This document shows, piece by piece, positions 34,309 through 43,402 of a stretch of DNA of 64,000 bases; position 1 is the stretch's first letter, and every line of letters begins with the position of its first letter. Position numbers and translations under genes: made by a program. The notes under the pieces were generated by a model. It saw nothing but the letters and a program-made list of their open reading frames with translations. It had not been told where the DNA came from and did no database searches. This DNA comes from Vacuolonema iberomarrocanum LEGE 07170 (GTDB taxonomy: Bacteria > Cyanobacteriota > Cyanobacteriia > Elainellales > Elainellaceae). Location: assembly GCA_015207365.1 (NCBI GenBank), contig JADEXA010000012.1:1-64000 (forward strand), written 5' to 3'.

Positions 34309-35046
34309 ATGCAGCGGCTTCTCATTTTGGGTGGAACGACTGAAGCAACCGCACTGGCACAGGCATTGCCCACAGACCGTTGGATAGGAATTGTCTCCCT
34401 AGCAGGGCGTACCCGCCAACCGCTGACCATTCCCGCCATTCTGCGGCAAGGGCACTTTGGAGGTGTCGACGGATTCGTGAATTTTCTCAAGGCTGAACGG
34501 ATTAATGCCGTGGTGGATGCGACCCACCCGTTTGCCGCGCAGATTTCGCATCAGGCGGCGATCGCCACCGACCAATGCCAGATTCCTCTCCTGATGCTAG
34601 TGCGCCCTCCCTGGGAACCGCAGATGGGCGATCGCTGGCTGGTGGTACCTGACCTGGCGGCAGCCGCAGCGAGACTCCCCGGCTTGGCGCAGCGAATCTT
34701 TCTGACAACAGGGCGACAATCCCTCGCCAGTTTTTCTGCTTTGAAGGACCAGTGGTTTCTGATGCGAATGCTAGAGCCACCACCACCCGAATTGCCATTG
34801 CCTCCCGGAGAAGTCCTGTGCGATCGCCCGCCGTTCACCCTGACCCATGAACTTGACTTGCTTCAGCGCTACCATATCCAGGCACTTGTTACCAAGAACA
34901 GTGGCGGAACTGCAACCTGCACAAAGTTGGCGGCGGCGCGGCAACACGAGATTCCAGTCGTCATAATCGAACGCCCAGCGTTACCCGAGGGCGATCGCGT
35001 TTCGACCGTAGCGGCAGCCTTGAAATGGCTTGATCAGCAATCGTGA
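34309..35046 (+). CDS. cobK: Precorrin-6A reductase
   Basis: 245 residues from the ATG at 34309. It opens with RLLILGGTTEATALAQAL, the nucleotide-binding loop of CobK/CbiJ. VVDATHPFAAQISHQA (the DATHPFA motif), RIFLTTGRQSL, WFLMRMLEPPPPELPLPPGE and ALVTKNSGG complete the family signature. It reduces precorrin-6A with NADPH in the corrin ring pathway, so the organism probably makes (pseudo)cobalamin. A start at 34288 is possible but adds non-conserved residues. There is no cobalamin riboswitch that I can see upstream; the space is taken by a B-family palindrome. Confidence 0.88.
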   Translation: MQRLLILGGTTEATALAQALPTDRWIGIVSLAGRTRQPLTIPAILRQGHFGGVDGFVNFLKAERINAVVDATHPFAAQISHQAAIATDQCQIPLLMLVRPPWEPQMGDRWLVVPDLAAAAARLPGLAQRIFLTTGRQSLASFSALKDQWFLMRMLEPPPPELPLPPGEVLCDRPPFTLTHELDLLQRYHIQALVTKNSGGTATCTKLAAARQHEIPVVIIERPALPEGDRVSTVAAALKWLDQQS

Positions 35047-35169
35047 AAGCGTAGAACCTGATAGAGATTGAACCACAAAGACACAAAGGCACAGAGCAAA
35101 AACCGCTCTATGCCTCCGCACTATCCGCGTTCATCTGCGTTCTGAATGCTTGCCTAAGCTGAATGCTTT

Positions 35170-35664
35170 TCACCACCCCCACGTACCGGGTTCGCCCTTA
35201 AATGGGCCAACGACATCCTTCGTAATCCAACCGCCGTAGAATTTTCCCGGTTGGGGAATTGCTTTTTCTCCATTGACCCGGCATTCATCCATCAGGTCAG
35301 GATAGAAGGCATAGTAATTTTCCATGCTGGCAAAGGTCGGGGTGGGATTGGGGTAATGCCAAACCGCATCGGGAGCCTGGCGATCGCCTACAGACAGCGT
35401 ATAGTAGCGGGCTTGCCCTTTCCACTCACACACACTGGCGCGTTGGGTTGGCGTCAAATATTCTTGCTTCACGTCCTCTGGCGGGATGTAGTAAGTCGGC
35501 GGGTGGCTGGTTTCTAGAACACGCTTTGCCCGATGGGTGTCGGCAACAATTTCACCATTGAAGATGATTTGGATATGTTTGTCAGTATCGTCTAGCTTGG
35601 CGGGGCGGGGATAATCCCAAACGGATTCTTGTCCAGGGCCGGGAGGGATAGGTTGGGGTCTCAT
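35170..35664 (-). CDS. DUF427 domain protein
   Basis: 164 residues from the ATG at 35664, with AGGAGAT upstream. DUF427 motifs are present: KHIQIIFNGEIVADTHRAKR, VLETSHPPTYYIPPEDV, CEWKGQARYYTL and WHYPNPTP-F. The C-terminal extension (YYAFYPDLMDECRVNGEKAI, then PQPGKFYGGWITKDVVGPFK) is the form common in cyanobacteria. The structure of the domain is a small beta barrel; its biochemical role is unknown. The frame is open to 35922, but that part runs through a palindrome and is not conserved-looking. Confidence 0.85.
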   Translation of the reverse strand: MRPQPIPPGPGQESVWDYPRPAKLDDTDKHIQIIFNGEIVADTHRAKRVLETSHPPTYYIPPEDVKQEYLTPTQRASVCEWKGQARYYTLSVGDRQAPDAVWHYPNPTPTFASMENYYAFYPDLMDECRVNGEKAIPQPGKFYGGWITKDVVGPFKGEPGTWGW

Positions 35665-35869
35665 GTCGTATCTCCTGAAAGGGTCTTGAGAGCTAGTGTA
35701 ATGGTCTCGACTCCATTTGGTCGGAGTTCGTGGGGTTAAATCACCGGGATGATTCCAAGCAAGTATTGGCAAGAGTGGGACGGGCGGCTGCTCACAATTC
35801 GTGGTTTGCTGACACAATTTCTGCCTCCAGGCATCGCCCCGTTGAATTTCCGGGGTTGCAGAATCCAAG

Positions 35870-35923
35870 GATGATTTTTTTGAGAAGGTGTGCGTATTGC
35901 ATACCTTCCTCAAAAAAATCATC
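35870..35923. repeat. Palindromic element, family H
   Basis: The arms GATGATTTTTTTGAGAAGGT and ACCTTCCTCAAAAAAATCATC have one mismatch around a loop of GTGCGTATTGCAT. It resembles the imperfect copy at 28640-28696 in both ends. It lies between divergent genes, about 205 bases upstream of the DUF427 start. Confidence 0.6.
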
Positions 35924-36149
35924 CCCTCAATCAGCGATACCGAATTTCCTTGTCCGGGACAGGGATCCTCACGCTACGCTTAGAGGAACGCGAATAGCCC
36001 AGCAGGACTCCAGGATGTTGGCATGGAGTTCTTGGCTATTTTGAAGCAGGTTTGGATCATTCTCGTGTGAGGATTGACGGGACTATTTGCTGTCGGTATG
36101 TCCGCCTGCTCTGTGCTGCTAATCGTTGCAAGAATAAGGTAGTGAGTTG
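35924..36149. other. Promoter region of the aminopeptidase gene
   Basis: About 225 bases without a gene, repeat or clear promoter element. Together with the palindrome and the DUF427 upstream region it makes a 485-base gap between divergent genes. Confidence 0.35.
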
Positions 36150-38786
36150 ATGTCGCAGTCTCAGTTTTCTCTCCTCCAAACGTTGAATCAGATGTTGGAT
36201 GATAGCCATACGCGTCGATTCGAGCTGCCGGGAGCCAAGCCCCACTACAACCCCGATCGCCCTGGTCAAGTCGAACATATCGCGCTGGATTTAGCTCTAG
36301 ATATCCCCAACAATGCCTACAGCGGCACCTGTAGGATTCGCCTCAAGCCCATCCGGGACGGCATCGACAAGCTCACGTTGGATGCCGTAGATCTTTCGAT
36401 CCAGCAAATCACCATCGGCAGAACAAAGCAGACCTTTGATTACGATGGGGAAGTTCTGACCATCCATCTGAAACAGCCAACGAAGGCCGGGAAGCCAGTG
36501 GAAGTGGCGATCGCCTACCAAAACGAGCAGCCTCGACGGGGCATCTACTTCATCCATCCCACCGACCCTGCTCCCAAAAAGCCGGTGCAAGTATGGACCC
36601 AGGGAGAAGATGAAGACTCCCGCTTTTGGTTTCCGTGCTTCGACTATCCGGGACAACTCGCCACCTCCGAGATTCGGGTGCGCGTGCCCAAACGCTACAT
36701 GGCTATTTCCAACGGCGAGCTGGCTGAGACCGTAGAAGATGGGGACGACAAGATCTATCACTGGCAGCAAAAGCAGGTGCATCCCACCTACTTGATGACG
36801 CTTGCCGTGGGCGATTTCGCGGAACTGCGCGATACCTGGAACGACATCCCTGTGACCTACTACGTAGAAAAGGGTTATGAGGCGGATGCCAAGCGCAGTA
36901 TGGGCAAAACGCCGCAGATGATTGAGTTTTTCAGTCAAACCTTTGGCTACGCTTACCCCTATCCCAAGTACGCCCAGGTGTGCGTTGATGACTTCATCTT
37001 CGGTGGCATGGAGAATACCTCGACCACGTTGCTCACCGATCGCTGTTTGCTGGACGAACGGGCGGCAATCGATAACCAGCGCACCGAGAGCCTGGTTGCC
37101 CATGAACTAGCGCACCAGTGGTTTGGCGATCTCGTAGTGGTGAAGCACTGGTCCCATGCCTGGATCAAAGAAGGGATGGCGACCTATTCCGAGGTGCTGT
37201 GGACCAATCATGAATATGGGGCGGCAGATGCGGCCTACTATCGCCTCAATGAAGCCCGCAGCTATATCGACGAAGACAGTTCGCGCTATCGCCGCCCGAT
37301 TGTGACCCATGTGTATCGGGAGGCGATCGAACTTTATGATGGGCATCTGTATGAGAAGGGAGCCTGTGTTTATCACATGATGCGGGCAGAACTGGGGGAT
37401 GAGCTGTTCTTCAAAGCGATTCACACCTTCGTCAATGACAATGCCCACCAAACGGTGGAGACGGTCGATCTGTTGCGGGCGATCGAAAAGTCCACAGGCC
37501 GTAATCTGCATTTCCTGTTTGACCAATATGTGTTTCGGGGTGGACATCCCGACTACAAGGTGGCCTATGCCTGGGATAACGACAGCAAGCTGGCGAAAGT
37601 GACGGTGACGCAAACCCAGGCGAAGGATGGAGAAACGGGTCTAAACAGCGGCTTATATGACCTGAAGATTCCCATTGGCTTTGGTTTTGTGGAGTCTGCG
37701 AAAAAGAGTAAAACCGCAGAGCCAACGATCCAAACCTTCACGGTGCGAGTACATGAGAAGGAGCAAACCTTCTACTTCCCGCTGCCGCAAAAGCCGCAGT
37801 TCGTCAGCTTTGACCAGGACAATCACATTCTGAAAACGGTGACGCTGGAGTATCCCGTGGCTGAGCTGAAGGCTCAACTCTCCCATGACCCGGATCCGGT
37901 CTCACGGATCTACGGGGCGATCGCCCTCGCTAAAAAAGGCAACTTGGAAGCGGTGAAATCTCTTGCGACGGCACTCACGGACGATCCCTTCTGGGGCGTA
38001 CGCGTGGAAGTGGCCGAGCAACTGGGAAGCATCAAGCTCGATCAGGCCGTTGACGCATTGCTAAAAGCGCTAAAGGACGATAATGCCCGAGTTCGACGAG
38101 CGGTGGTTGGAGCGTTAGGAAAACTGAAAACCGCTGCCAGCTACAAGGCGCTGAAAACTTTGGCAGAGAAAGGAGACCCCAGCTACTACACCGAAGCGGC
38201 TGCCATAAAAGCCCTGGCTAGCGTTGTCACAACCCCCATTGATGGCAAATCCAAGGAAGACAAGGTCCTAAAGTTGCTGAAGTCGGTATTGGAAGAACGG
38301 GTCGGTTGGAATGAAGCCGTGCGCAGTGGGGCGATCGCCGGACTCAGCCAGTTCAAGACCTCTGAAGCCGCCCTCGACTTGATTCTCAAATACACAGCCA
38401 CCGAGGTACCGCAAGCGCTGCGGTTGAATGCTATCCGTGCGCTGGGTGCGATCGCCAGCGGACAAAATCCTCACAACCTTGATCGGTTGCTCGATCGCCT
38501 GCGGGATCTGTCTGACGAAACCTTCTTCCTGACGCAAGTTGCCGTTGTGCAAGCGTTGGGGAACATGGAAACCACACGAGCTGTTAGCATTTTGCAGAGC
38601 CTGAGCGATCGCACCCCCGATGGTCGTGTTCGCCGGATTGCCGAAGAAGCGATCCGGCGGGTCTACACCAAAGCGGGTGAGAACCAAGCAGTGAAGAAGC
38701 TCCAGGAAGAGCTCGAACAACTGAAGAAGGACAATCAGAACCTTCGCAGTCGGCTCGAAAATCTAGAAGCCAAAGCGAAAGCATAG
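36150..38786 (+). CDS. M1-family aminopeptidase with HEAT repeats
   Basis: 878 residues from the ATG at 36150. The exopeptidase motif GGMEN is at 285-289 and the zinc motif HELAHQW at 318-324, with the third ligand Glu in KEGMATYSE about 19 residues later. The N-terminal beta domain (HIALDLALDIPNNAYSGTCR, YFIHPTDPAPKKPVQVWTQG) is the normal M1 arrangement. Instead of the usual ERAP-type C-domain, residues about 570-840 hold HEAT/PBS-lyase repeats (DDNARVRRAVVGALGKLK, DPFWGVRVEVAEQLGSIK), ending in a coiled coil (QKLQEELEQLKK-like). It removes N-terminal residues from peptides. There is no signal peptide, so it is probably cytosolic. The HEAT fusion is typical of cyanobacterial PepN relatives. 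Confidence 0.87.
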   Translation: MSQSQFSLLQTLNQMLDDSHTRRFELPGAKPHYNPDRPGQVEHIALDLALDIPNNAYSGTCRIRLKPIRDGIDKLTLDAVDLSIQQITIGRTKQTFDYDGEVLTIHLKQPTKAGKPVEVAIAYQNEQPRRGIYFIHPTDPAPKKPVQVWTQGEDEDSRFWFPCFDYPGQLATSEIRVRVPKRYMAISNGELAETVEDGDDKIYHWQQKQVHPTYLMTLAVGDFAELRDTWNDIPVTYYVEKGYEADAKRSMGKTPQMIEFFSQTFGYAYPYPKYAQVCVDDFIFGGMENTSTTLLTDRCLLDERAAIDNQRTESLVAHELAHQWFGDLVVVKHWSHAWIKEGMATYSEVLWTNHEYGAADAAYYRLNEARSYIDEDSSRYRRPIVTHVYREAIELYDGHLYEKGACVYHMMRAELGDELFFKAIHTFVNDNAHQTVETVDLLRAIEKSTGRNLHFLFDQYVFRGGHPDYKVAYAWDNDSKLAKVTVTQTQAKDGETGLNSGLYDLKIPIGFGFVESAKKSKTAEPTIQTFTVRVHEKEQTFYFPLPQKPQFVSFDQDNHILKTVTLEYPVAELKAQLSHDPDPVSRIYGAIALAKKGNLEAVKSLATALTDDPFWGVRVEVAEQLGSIKLDQAVDALLKALKDDNARVRRAVVGALGKLKTAASYKALKTLAEKGDPSYYTEAAAIKALASVVTTPIDGKSKEDKVLKLLKSVLEERVGWNEAVRSGAIAGLSQFKTSEAALDLILKYTATEVPQALRLNAIRALGAIASGQNPHNLDRLLDRLRDLSDETFFLTQVAVVQALGNMETTRAVSILQSLSDRTPDGRVRRIAEEAIRRVYTKAGENQAVKKLQEELEQLKKDNQNLRSRLENLEAKAKA

Positions 38787-38792
38787 TCTAAA

Positions 38793-38887
38793 ATCTGGCT
38801 GAAGAACCCAAGGAGTGTTTGCGCCCGCTGGCTAGCAGTGGGCGCAAATACTCGTTGGGTTTCATGGCTATCCAACCAGATTTGATA
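38793..38887. repeat. Palindromic element, family A, copy 4 (degenerate)
   Basis: It begins ATCTGGCTGAAGAACCCAAG and ends CAACCAGATTTGATAG. The stem GTGTTTGCGCCCGCTG and its complement have three mismatches, so this copy is decaying. It starts six bases after the aminopeptidase stop. Confidence 0.65.
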
Positions 38888-38902
38888 GGACCAGCCGTTC
38901 CA

Positions 38903-39706
38903 TTAAGACAACCATTGGGAAAAGGGTTGAGCAAACTGATTGAGCGAGAGGATTTGAATGCGGTTGTCTTCGCGGATAGATTGGCGATCGCGCGACATGT
39001 TGTAGCCCCAATTGGCCAAAAACAATTGCACCGTCGTTAAGTCAGCTTCCTGCTTCACTTTTTGCAGCGTTTTGAGCCGGTCTTCCACAAACCAAATGGG
39101 GTCATCTGGGCCAGAAAGGTGGCGATCGCGCAAGTCGCGTAGGGTTTGGGACTTGGGTTGTTTGATTTCTTTACCAATCACTTTCTCGGCGGGAACCTCA
39201 ACCCCAGCCTGGTGCAGCAATTGACGGATAAAGCGCCCTTCCTTGGTGCTGACGATGAAGGTGACGATATCCGTTTGCAAAATTTCGGCGAGGCGATCGA
39301 TCACCCCTGGGTAAAATCGTTGGAGCGCCAACCAGCTTTCTGGGTCGCTGGCAATCCAGCGATCGCGCGTTCCATCGATGGCTTCCCCCAGCTCTGCGGG
39401 GTTCAGGTTCTCTTTTTCCACTAAATGTTGAATCATCGCACCCCAGTCTGCCATCGCCTCCGCTTCAGGAATACCAAGGACGAGCGATCGCATCACCAGA
39501 GGCATTTCCCAGCCCGTTTCCACCAGCGGACGTAGCCGCGCAAAGCTGCCCTTTAACTCCGTCGGCAATGCGGTATCGTCAGGCTGCCAAATATGGCAAT
39601 AGGCGCGCCATGCCGTTTCAAAATACTCTGCCATGCCATCGCATAGCACGCCATCGAAGTCGAGTGCCAAAAGCTTTGGCTCTGCTTTAGCAAGCACTGG
39701 TGTCAT
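38903..39706 (-). CDS. HAD-superfamily hydrolase
   Basis: 267 residues from the ATG at 39706. Motif I is LLALDFDGVLCDG with the nucleophile Asp and the general acid two residues on. Motif II is IVTFIVSTKEGRFI, motif III is the Lys around AEKVIGKEIKQP, and motif IV is PIWFVEDRLKTLQKV with the metal-binding ED. The cap (residues 25-150) is helical, so it is a C1-type HAD such as phosphoglycolate phosphatase or a related sugar phosphatase. Substrate unknown. The motif IV form 'FVEDR' is frequent in cyanobacterial HADs annotated only as hydrolases. Confidence 0.8.
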   Translation of the reverse strand: MTPVLAKAEPKLLALDFDGVLCDGMAEYFETAWRAYCHIWQPDDTALPTELKGSFARLRPLVETGWEMPLVMRSLVLGIPEAEAMADWGAMIQHLVEKENLNPAELGEAIDGTRDRWIASDPESWLALQRFYPGVIDRLAEILQTDIVTFIVSTKEGRFIRQLLHQAGVEVPAEKVIGKEIKQPKSQTLRDLRDRHLSGPDDPIWFVEDRLKTLQKVKQEADLTTVQLFLANWGYNMSRDRQSIREDNRIQILSLNQFAQPFSQWLS

Positions 39707-39785
39707 GAATGGATCCTTGCAAACTTTTGTCAGTCTAGCTCAGACAGAATGACCTGTTTCGTCACATAGCAAACGCCTTGTTCTA

Positions 39786-39888
39786 ATATCAAATCCGGTT
39801 GAAGAACCCAACTATCGTTTGTGGCCGTTGCAATGCAGCGGCCACAAACGATAGTTGGGTTTTATAGCTATTTAATCGGATTTGATAT
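39786..39888. repeat. Palindromic element, family A, copy 5
   Basis: It begins ATATCAAATCCGGTTGAAGA and ends TTTAATCGGATTTGATAT. The inner arm CTATCGTTTGTGGCCG has an exact complement. It lies 30 bases after the stop of the carotenoid oxygenase gene and upstream of the HAD gene. Confidence 0.8.
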
Positions 39889-39918
39889 AACTCTCAAGGG
39901 AATTTGCATTGGCTCGTC

Positions 39919-41355
39919 TCAGGCCGCGCTCCAGGTGCCATGGAAGCCAAGGGCAACCGGGTTGGGCAGTGCCAGCCGACAGCAGGGTGCAGCCGCCAAA
40001 TGGTCGCGCTCATAAATCCATACCTCGCTTCGATCATTCACCCCATCGAAAACAACAGTGAGGATCCAGCCGTTATCTGGGTTGTCGGGAAAGGGCACAA
40101 ATAGCGGCTCTGAAGGATAGCGCGAAGAGCCACAGTCGGCGATCGCTAACGTCCCGGTAGGGTGGTGGAAGTGGGCGATCGCCTCAAATAGTTCGCCCGT
40201 TTCTAGCTGGCCTGGTTGATGCACAGTCAGATAGGTGGAGTGCTGCGTCACCCCGACATCCGTTGCCGCCACGGTCGGAAATTCACAGGCGCGATCGACC
40301 AACTGCTGCATGTCCACGACCTTTCCAGATTGCGGCGCAATGCGGACTTGCCACAGCGTCCCCTTGGCGATCGTCTGCACCTGCCCCGTGGGCACTTCCT
40401 TGAGATATTGGTTCGTGCCGAAGTCGGGATACATCACCATCGTCACGTTCAGATTGCCATCCGCATCCTGCATACCATTGCCAAAATGCCATTGATACCA
40501 GGGATCGGCGGCGCTCTGACCAACCAACTCTAGGGTTTCCCGATCCAGCACTAGAATTTGGGTTCCCTCCTGGGGTAACCAAGACATCGCATCGCTGGCA
40601 CTTTTGAGGTTGAGCAACAGCGGCAAGGTCGAAATGCGCACAGGAGGAATCAGGAAAACGAGATAGCGCCCCGCCAGCACAAAATCGTGAATCAGCGGCG
40701 TTCCAGGAAGCGGTATACGAGTGCGACGGAGGAGTTTGCCATGGCGATCGCTCCGATACACCTGCAACGTTGCGCTGGCTCCAAAGGTGACGCCAAAGTT
40801 ATAAATCTCACCAGATTGCGGATCACGCTTGGGATGAGCGGAATAGGGTAAACCCTCCAGTTTGTCTAAAGGCGCTGTCCCCAAGGTTTCTAGGGTTTCC
40901 AAATCCAGCCCGTAGGGTTCCCCCGCTTCCCACAGGGTAAGGAGGCGATCGCCCAATCGCATCACTGATGTGTTTGCCACGTTCTTGGGTGATTTGCCAA
41001 AGCGCTGCCAAAAAGCACCAGCGGGAACCGTGCCATAATTCCCAAAAATGAGACGCCCCGCTTCGGATTCCGCTTGGTAGCCCGCCGTTTGCACATAGCG
41101 ATAGGTTGCCCGCGCACTCCCTTCAGCAAAATGCACCGCTAGCACGGCCCCATCGCCATCGAACCAGTGCCCCATGCGATCGCCACCCCGCTCCAGCCGA
41201 CCGGGGCCGTTCTGATACAGCGTCCCCTGTAGTCCGGCTGGAATGTTCCCCTCAATGACCGTAAGCGGCGTCAGTGGAAACTCGCTAACAGGTTGTTCAA
41301 ACGTCTTTGCCCAAGCGCGAGTCGGCGCAGATGTAACCACCAAGTCTTCCCTCAA
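39919..41355 (-). CDS. Carotenoid cleavage dioxygenase (apocarotenoid 15,15'-oxygenase type)
   Basis: 478 residues from the ATG at 41355. The four iron-binding histidines of the RPE65 family can be placed: His174 (YSAHPKRD), His223 (LIHDFVLAG), His290 (WYQWHFGNG) and His472 near the C-terminus (GFHGTW). The N-terminal LQGTLYQNGPGRLERGG and HWFDGDGAVLAVHF motifs match Diox1/ACO of Synechocystis, which cleaves beta-apocarotenals to retinal. The length (about 480) also matches. A membrane-associated nonpolar patch is expected in the family. It is monocistronic, with an A-family palindrome at its 3' end. Confidence 0.88.
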   Translation of the reverse strand: MREDLVVTSAPTRAWAKTFEQPVSEFPLTPLTVIEGNIPAGLQGTLYQNGPGRLERGGDRMGHWFDGDGAVLAVHFAEGSARATYRYVQTAGYQAESEAGRLIFGNYGTVPAGAFWQRFGKSPKNVANTSVMRLGDRLLTLWEAGEPYGLDLETLETLGTAPLDKLEGLPYSAHPKRDPQSGEIYNFGVTFGASATLQVYRSDRHGKLLRRTRIPLPGTPLIHDFVLAGRYLVFLIPPVRISTLPLLLNLKSASDAMSWLPQEGTQILVLDRETLELVGQSAADPWYQWHFGNGMQDADGNLNVTMVMYPDFGTNQYLKEVPTGQVQTIAKGTLWQVRIAPQSGKVVDMQQLVDRACEFPTVAATDVGVTQHSTYLTVHQPGQLETGELFEAIAHFHHPTGTLAIADCGSSRYPSEPLFVPFPDNPDNGWILTVVFDGVNDRSEVWIYERDHLAAAPCCRLALPNPVALGFHGTWSAA

Positions 41356-41484
41356 TCCAGTCCTCTACGAAGCTAAACCCAAATGCCTGAGAAGACAATC
41401 AAGCTATCATTTGCAGTCACATTTCACGTTTGAAAATTGCAATTCGTAGAAATGCGACAATAACGATCAGGAGGTGATGCGATC

Positions 41485-42099
41485 GTGCAGACATTACCGA
41501 TTGAGCAATTGACTTTGTATGGTCTGGAGCAACAATTTGGGCTTCAGGAGGTTGCCGATCGCGCTTTCTTTTCAGAATGGCAGGGAGAATTACCCGAACT
41601 CAGTCCAGCAGAACAGGAGCGATTGGCACGGGTAGAAGCAGCTTATGCCAACTTAGAGCGGCGATCGCTGTTAGAGAACACGGTGAAGCTGGCGATCGTT
41701 GCCCCTCTACTCGACCTGGCGGGGTTCTTTTTACCGCCGTTTTACGTCACCACCGAGAAAGCCGTAGAAATCACCGCTACAACGGATTCGTTCACATTGA
41801 AAGGACGACTCGATGTTTTGGTGCTCAAGGATCAGCTTTGGGTGTTGGTGATTGAGTCGAAACGAGCAGAGTTTTCACTCAAGGTAGGAATTCCTCAGAT
41901 TTTGGACTATATGATGGCAGCACCAGACTCACCACTGCCGTTATATGGGTTGGTAACGAATGGCAGTAGTTTTGTGTTCTTAAAGCTAGCAGGACGGCAA
42001 TATGCCAGGTCTAAGGAACTGATTTTGGATCAGGATGAAGGACTCGTCAGAACACTACAAATCCTGAAGCAGCTAGCGGAGATTGTGGCGGATGACTGA
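41485..42099 (+). CDS. Orphan type I restriction HsdR-N-like nuclease domain protein
   Basis: 204 residues, GTG start with AGGAGGTGA seven bases upstream. The centre has a PD-(D/E)XK-like core: LLDLAGFFLPPFYVTTEKAV, then GRLDVLVLKDQLWVLVIESK with Asp, Glu and Lys in the right order. VGIPQILDYMMAAP-S and LYGLVTNGSSFVFLKL match the HsdR N-terminal family. No helicase part follows, so it is a stand-alone domain, a form frequent in cyanobacteria. It lies next to hsdM debris on the same strand. Whether it cuts DNA is unknown. Confidence 0.72.
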   Translation: MQTLPIEQLTLYGLEQQFGLQEVADRAFFSEWQGELPELSPAEQERLARVEAAYANLERRSLLENTVKLAIVAPLLDLAGFFLPPFYVTTEKAVEITATTDSFTLKGRLDVLVLKDQLWVLVIESKRAEFSLKVGIPQILDYMMAAPDSPLPLYGLVTNGSSFVFLKLAGRQYARSKELILDQDEGLVRTLQILKQLAEIVADD

Positions 42100-42161
42100 C
42101 GCGAATCGGATAAGCCAGGATGAGCTGCAAAAAAGCCAAGCAACGGTAAAATGACGGGGCT

Positions 42162-42527
42162 ATGAGCAGTACAACCCATGACATCGTTGCTAAACTCTGG
42201 AACCCCTGCAACATCCTCAAGGATGGGGCGATTGTTTATCAACAGTATGTAACCGAGCTGACGTATCTCCTTTTCTTGAAGATGGCAAAGGAGACAGAGA
42301 TGGATCATCAGCTGCCAGAAGGATATCGGTGGGATGATTTGGAGGCGCATGAAGGAACGGAGCAGCTTGAGTTTTACAGAAACCTTCTAAAGTAATTTGG
42401 GCAGTAAGAGCGCTGTCATAGTGCAACAAATTTTTGCTGATGCTAGTACCGATATAAAAAGGCCAAAACCCTTAATACCCTCGTCGCTGAGATTGACAAA
42501 ATCGACTGGTATTACCCCACGCTTTGA
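42162..42527 (+). pseudogene. Remnant of a type I DNA methylase (HsdM) N-terminus
   Basis: Residues from the ATG at 42162 read as an HsdM N-terminal domain: IVAKLWNPCNILKDGAIVYQ, YVTELTYLLFLKMAKETEMD, then LPEGYRWDDLEAHEGTEQLE. The frame stops at TAA 42393-42395. The homology goes on in the next frame (SAVIVQQIFADAST) and then back in the first frame (KTLNTLVAEIDKIDWY) until TGA 42525-42527. The catalytic domain with its SAM and NPPY motifs is absent. At least two frameshifts and a large deletion make this a dead fragment. The neighbouring HsdR-like gene is not its cognate full-length subunit. Confidence 0.8.
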
Positions 42528-42906
42528 CGGGCTGGAGGAAACTTCCCGTGTGAAGTCTCGTCAACCGAATGCAGATGCAGCCGTGACATCAAGATACAGT
42601 GACTCTGATGAGTCGGCGAGTGTTGACGTCAGCATGTCTATGAGTCAGGGTGAAGGGTCAGATCTGCCCCAGTTGGTACGCACGACCACACGGTTGGAAG
42701 CGGATATTGATAAAGCGCTACGGCATCTCTGCATGGATGAGAAGATCACCAAGGAGGTGTGGTTTGAAGCGGCGTATCAGTATCTTGCGGAGCATCCTAA
42801 GGCGATGAAGGTGGTGAATGGTATCGCAAAGGAGCGGTATCAACGGCGGAAGCGGGCAGCGGACTTAAGGAAGTTGGAGACGATACAGAAGCGGTTGAAG
42901 GGATAG
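42493..42906 (+). CDS. Unknown basic protein, possibly DNA-binding
   Basis: About 137 residues if read from the TTG at 42493 (MTKSTGITPRFDGLEETSRV); a GTG at 42550 is another option, and the frame overlaps the hsdM remnant. A disordered Ser/Asp-rich stretch (residues 25-55) is followed by a helical, basic domain (LEADIDKALRHLCMDEKITK, EVWFEAAYQYLAEHPKAMKV, AKERYQRRKRAADLRKLETI). The layout of a disordered head plus helical tail recalls small plasmid partition or replication partner proteins of cyanobacteria, but no ParA is nearby and I do not claim the family. It is the first gene of the HIP1-free island after the debris. Confidence 0.45.
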   Translation: MTKSTGITPRFDGLEETSRVKSRQPNADAAVTSRYSDSDESASVDVSMSMSQGEGSDLPQLVRTTTRLEADIDKALRHLCMDEKITKEVWFEAAYQYLAEHPKAMKVVNGIAKERYQRRKRAADLRKLETIQKRLKG

Positions 42907-43402
42907 ATAAAGTGAAACTTGCATGCTTCGTGAATTTAGCGCCCACTATCCTTACATATTCCATGAAATAGATTTTGATTACGGCAGAACAGCCAGAGAT
43001 GTTTAGTTCGTTGAGGCGCGATCTCAAATTAACTTGACTCTAAATCACTTGTAGGTAGAGGGCACAAATCCTAAGTGTTTGCCCTCCTTGTCTTTTACAT
43101 CATCTGCACTCTGGTCAGATTTCTCAACACGAGCCGCCGTCTGACGCTACTCTTTGCCGTTTGGCGAGATTATACGCACTTTGAAAAGAAAAGTAGCAAT
43201 TATCATAAAGGCAGACGCCTCGTGCAGCTTTTCTACGTACCACTTACAGCCTGAAAACCAACGTATATACGGCACTTGAGGCTGTTTATCTCTTTTTGCA
43301 CGCTATATCTAGAGAATGGGGATGACAGGTAAAAATGTATTGGTTATACTTGCCAAAGTCGTAAATACACTGTAGCCAAGAGCTACGGTATGCACTGTAG
43401 CC
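42907..43402. other. AT-rich intergenic region upstream of the HNH-helicase module
   Basis: About 500 bases with no gene. It includes the 10-bp palindrome CGTATATACG (43262-43271), and just before the HNH start a GTAGC-GCTAC hairpin flanked by two copies of CACTGTAGCC (about 43369 and 43393). These could be regulator sites for the module. No promoter could be placed firmly. Confidence 0.4.
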
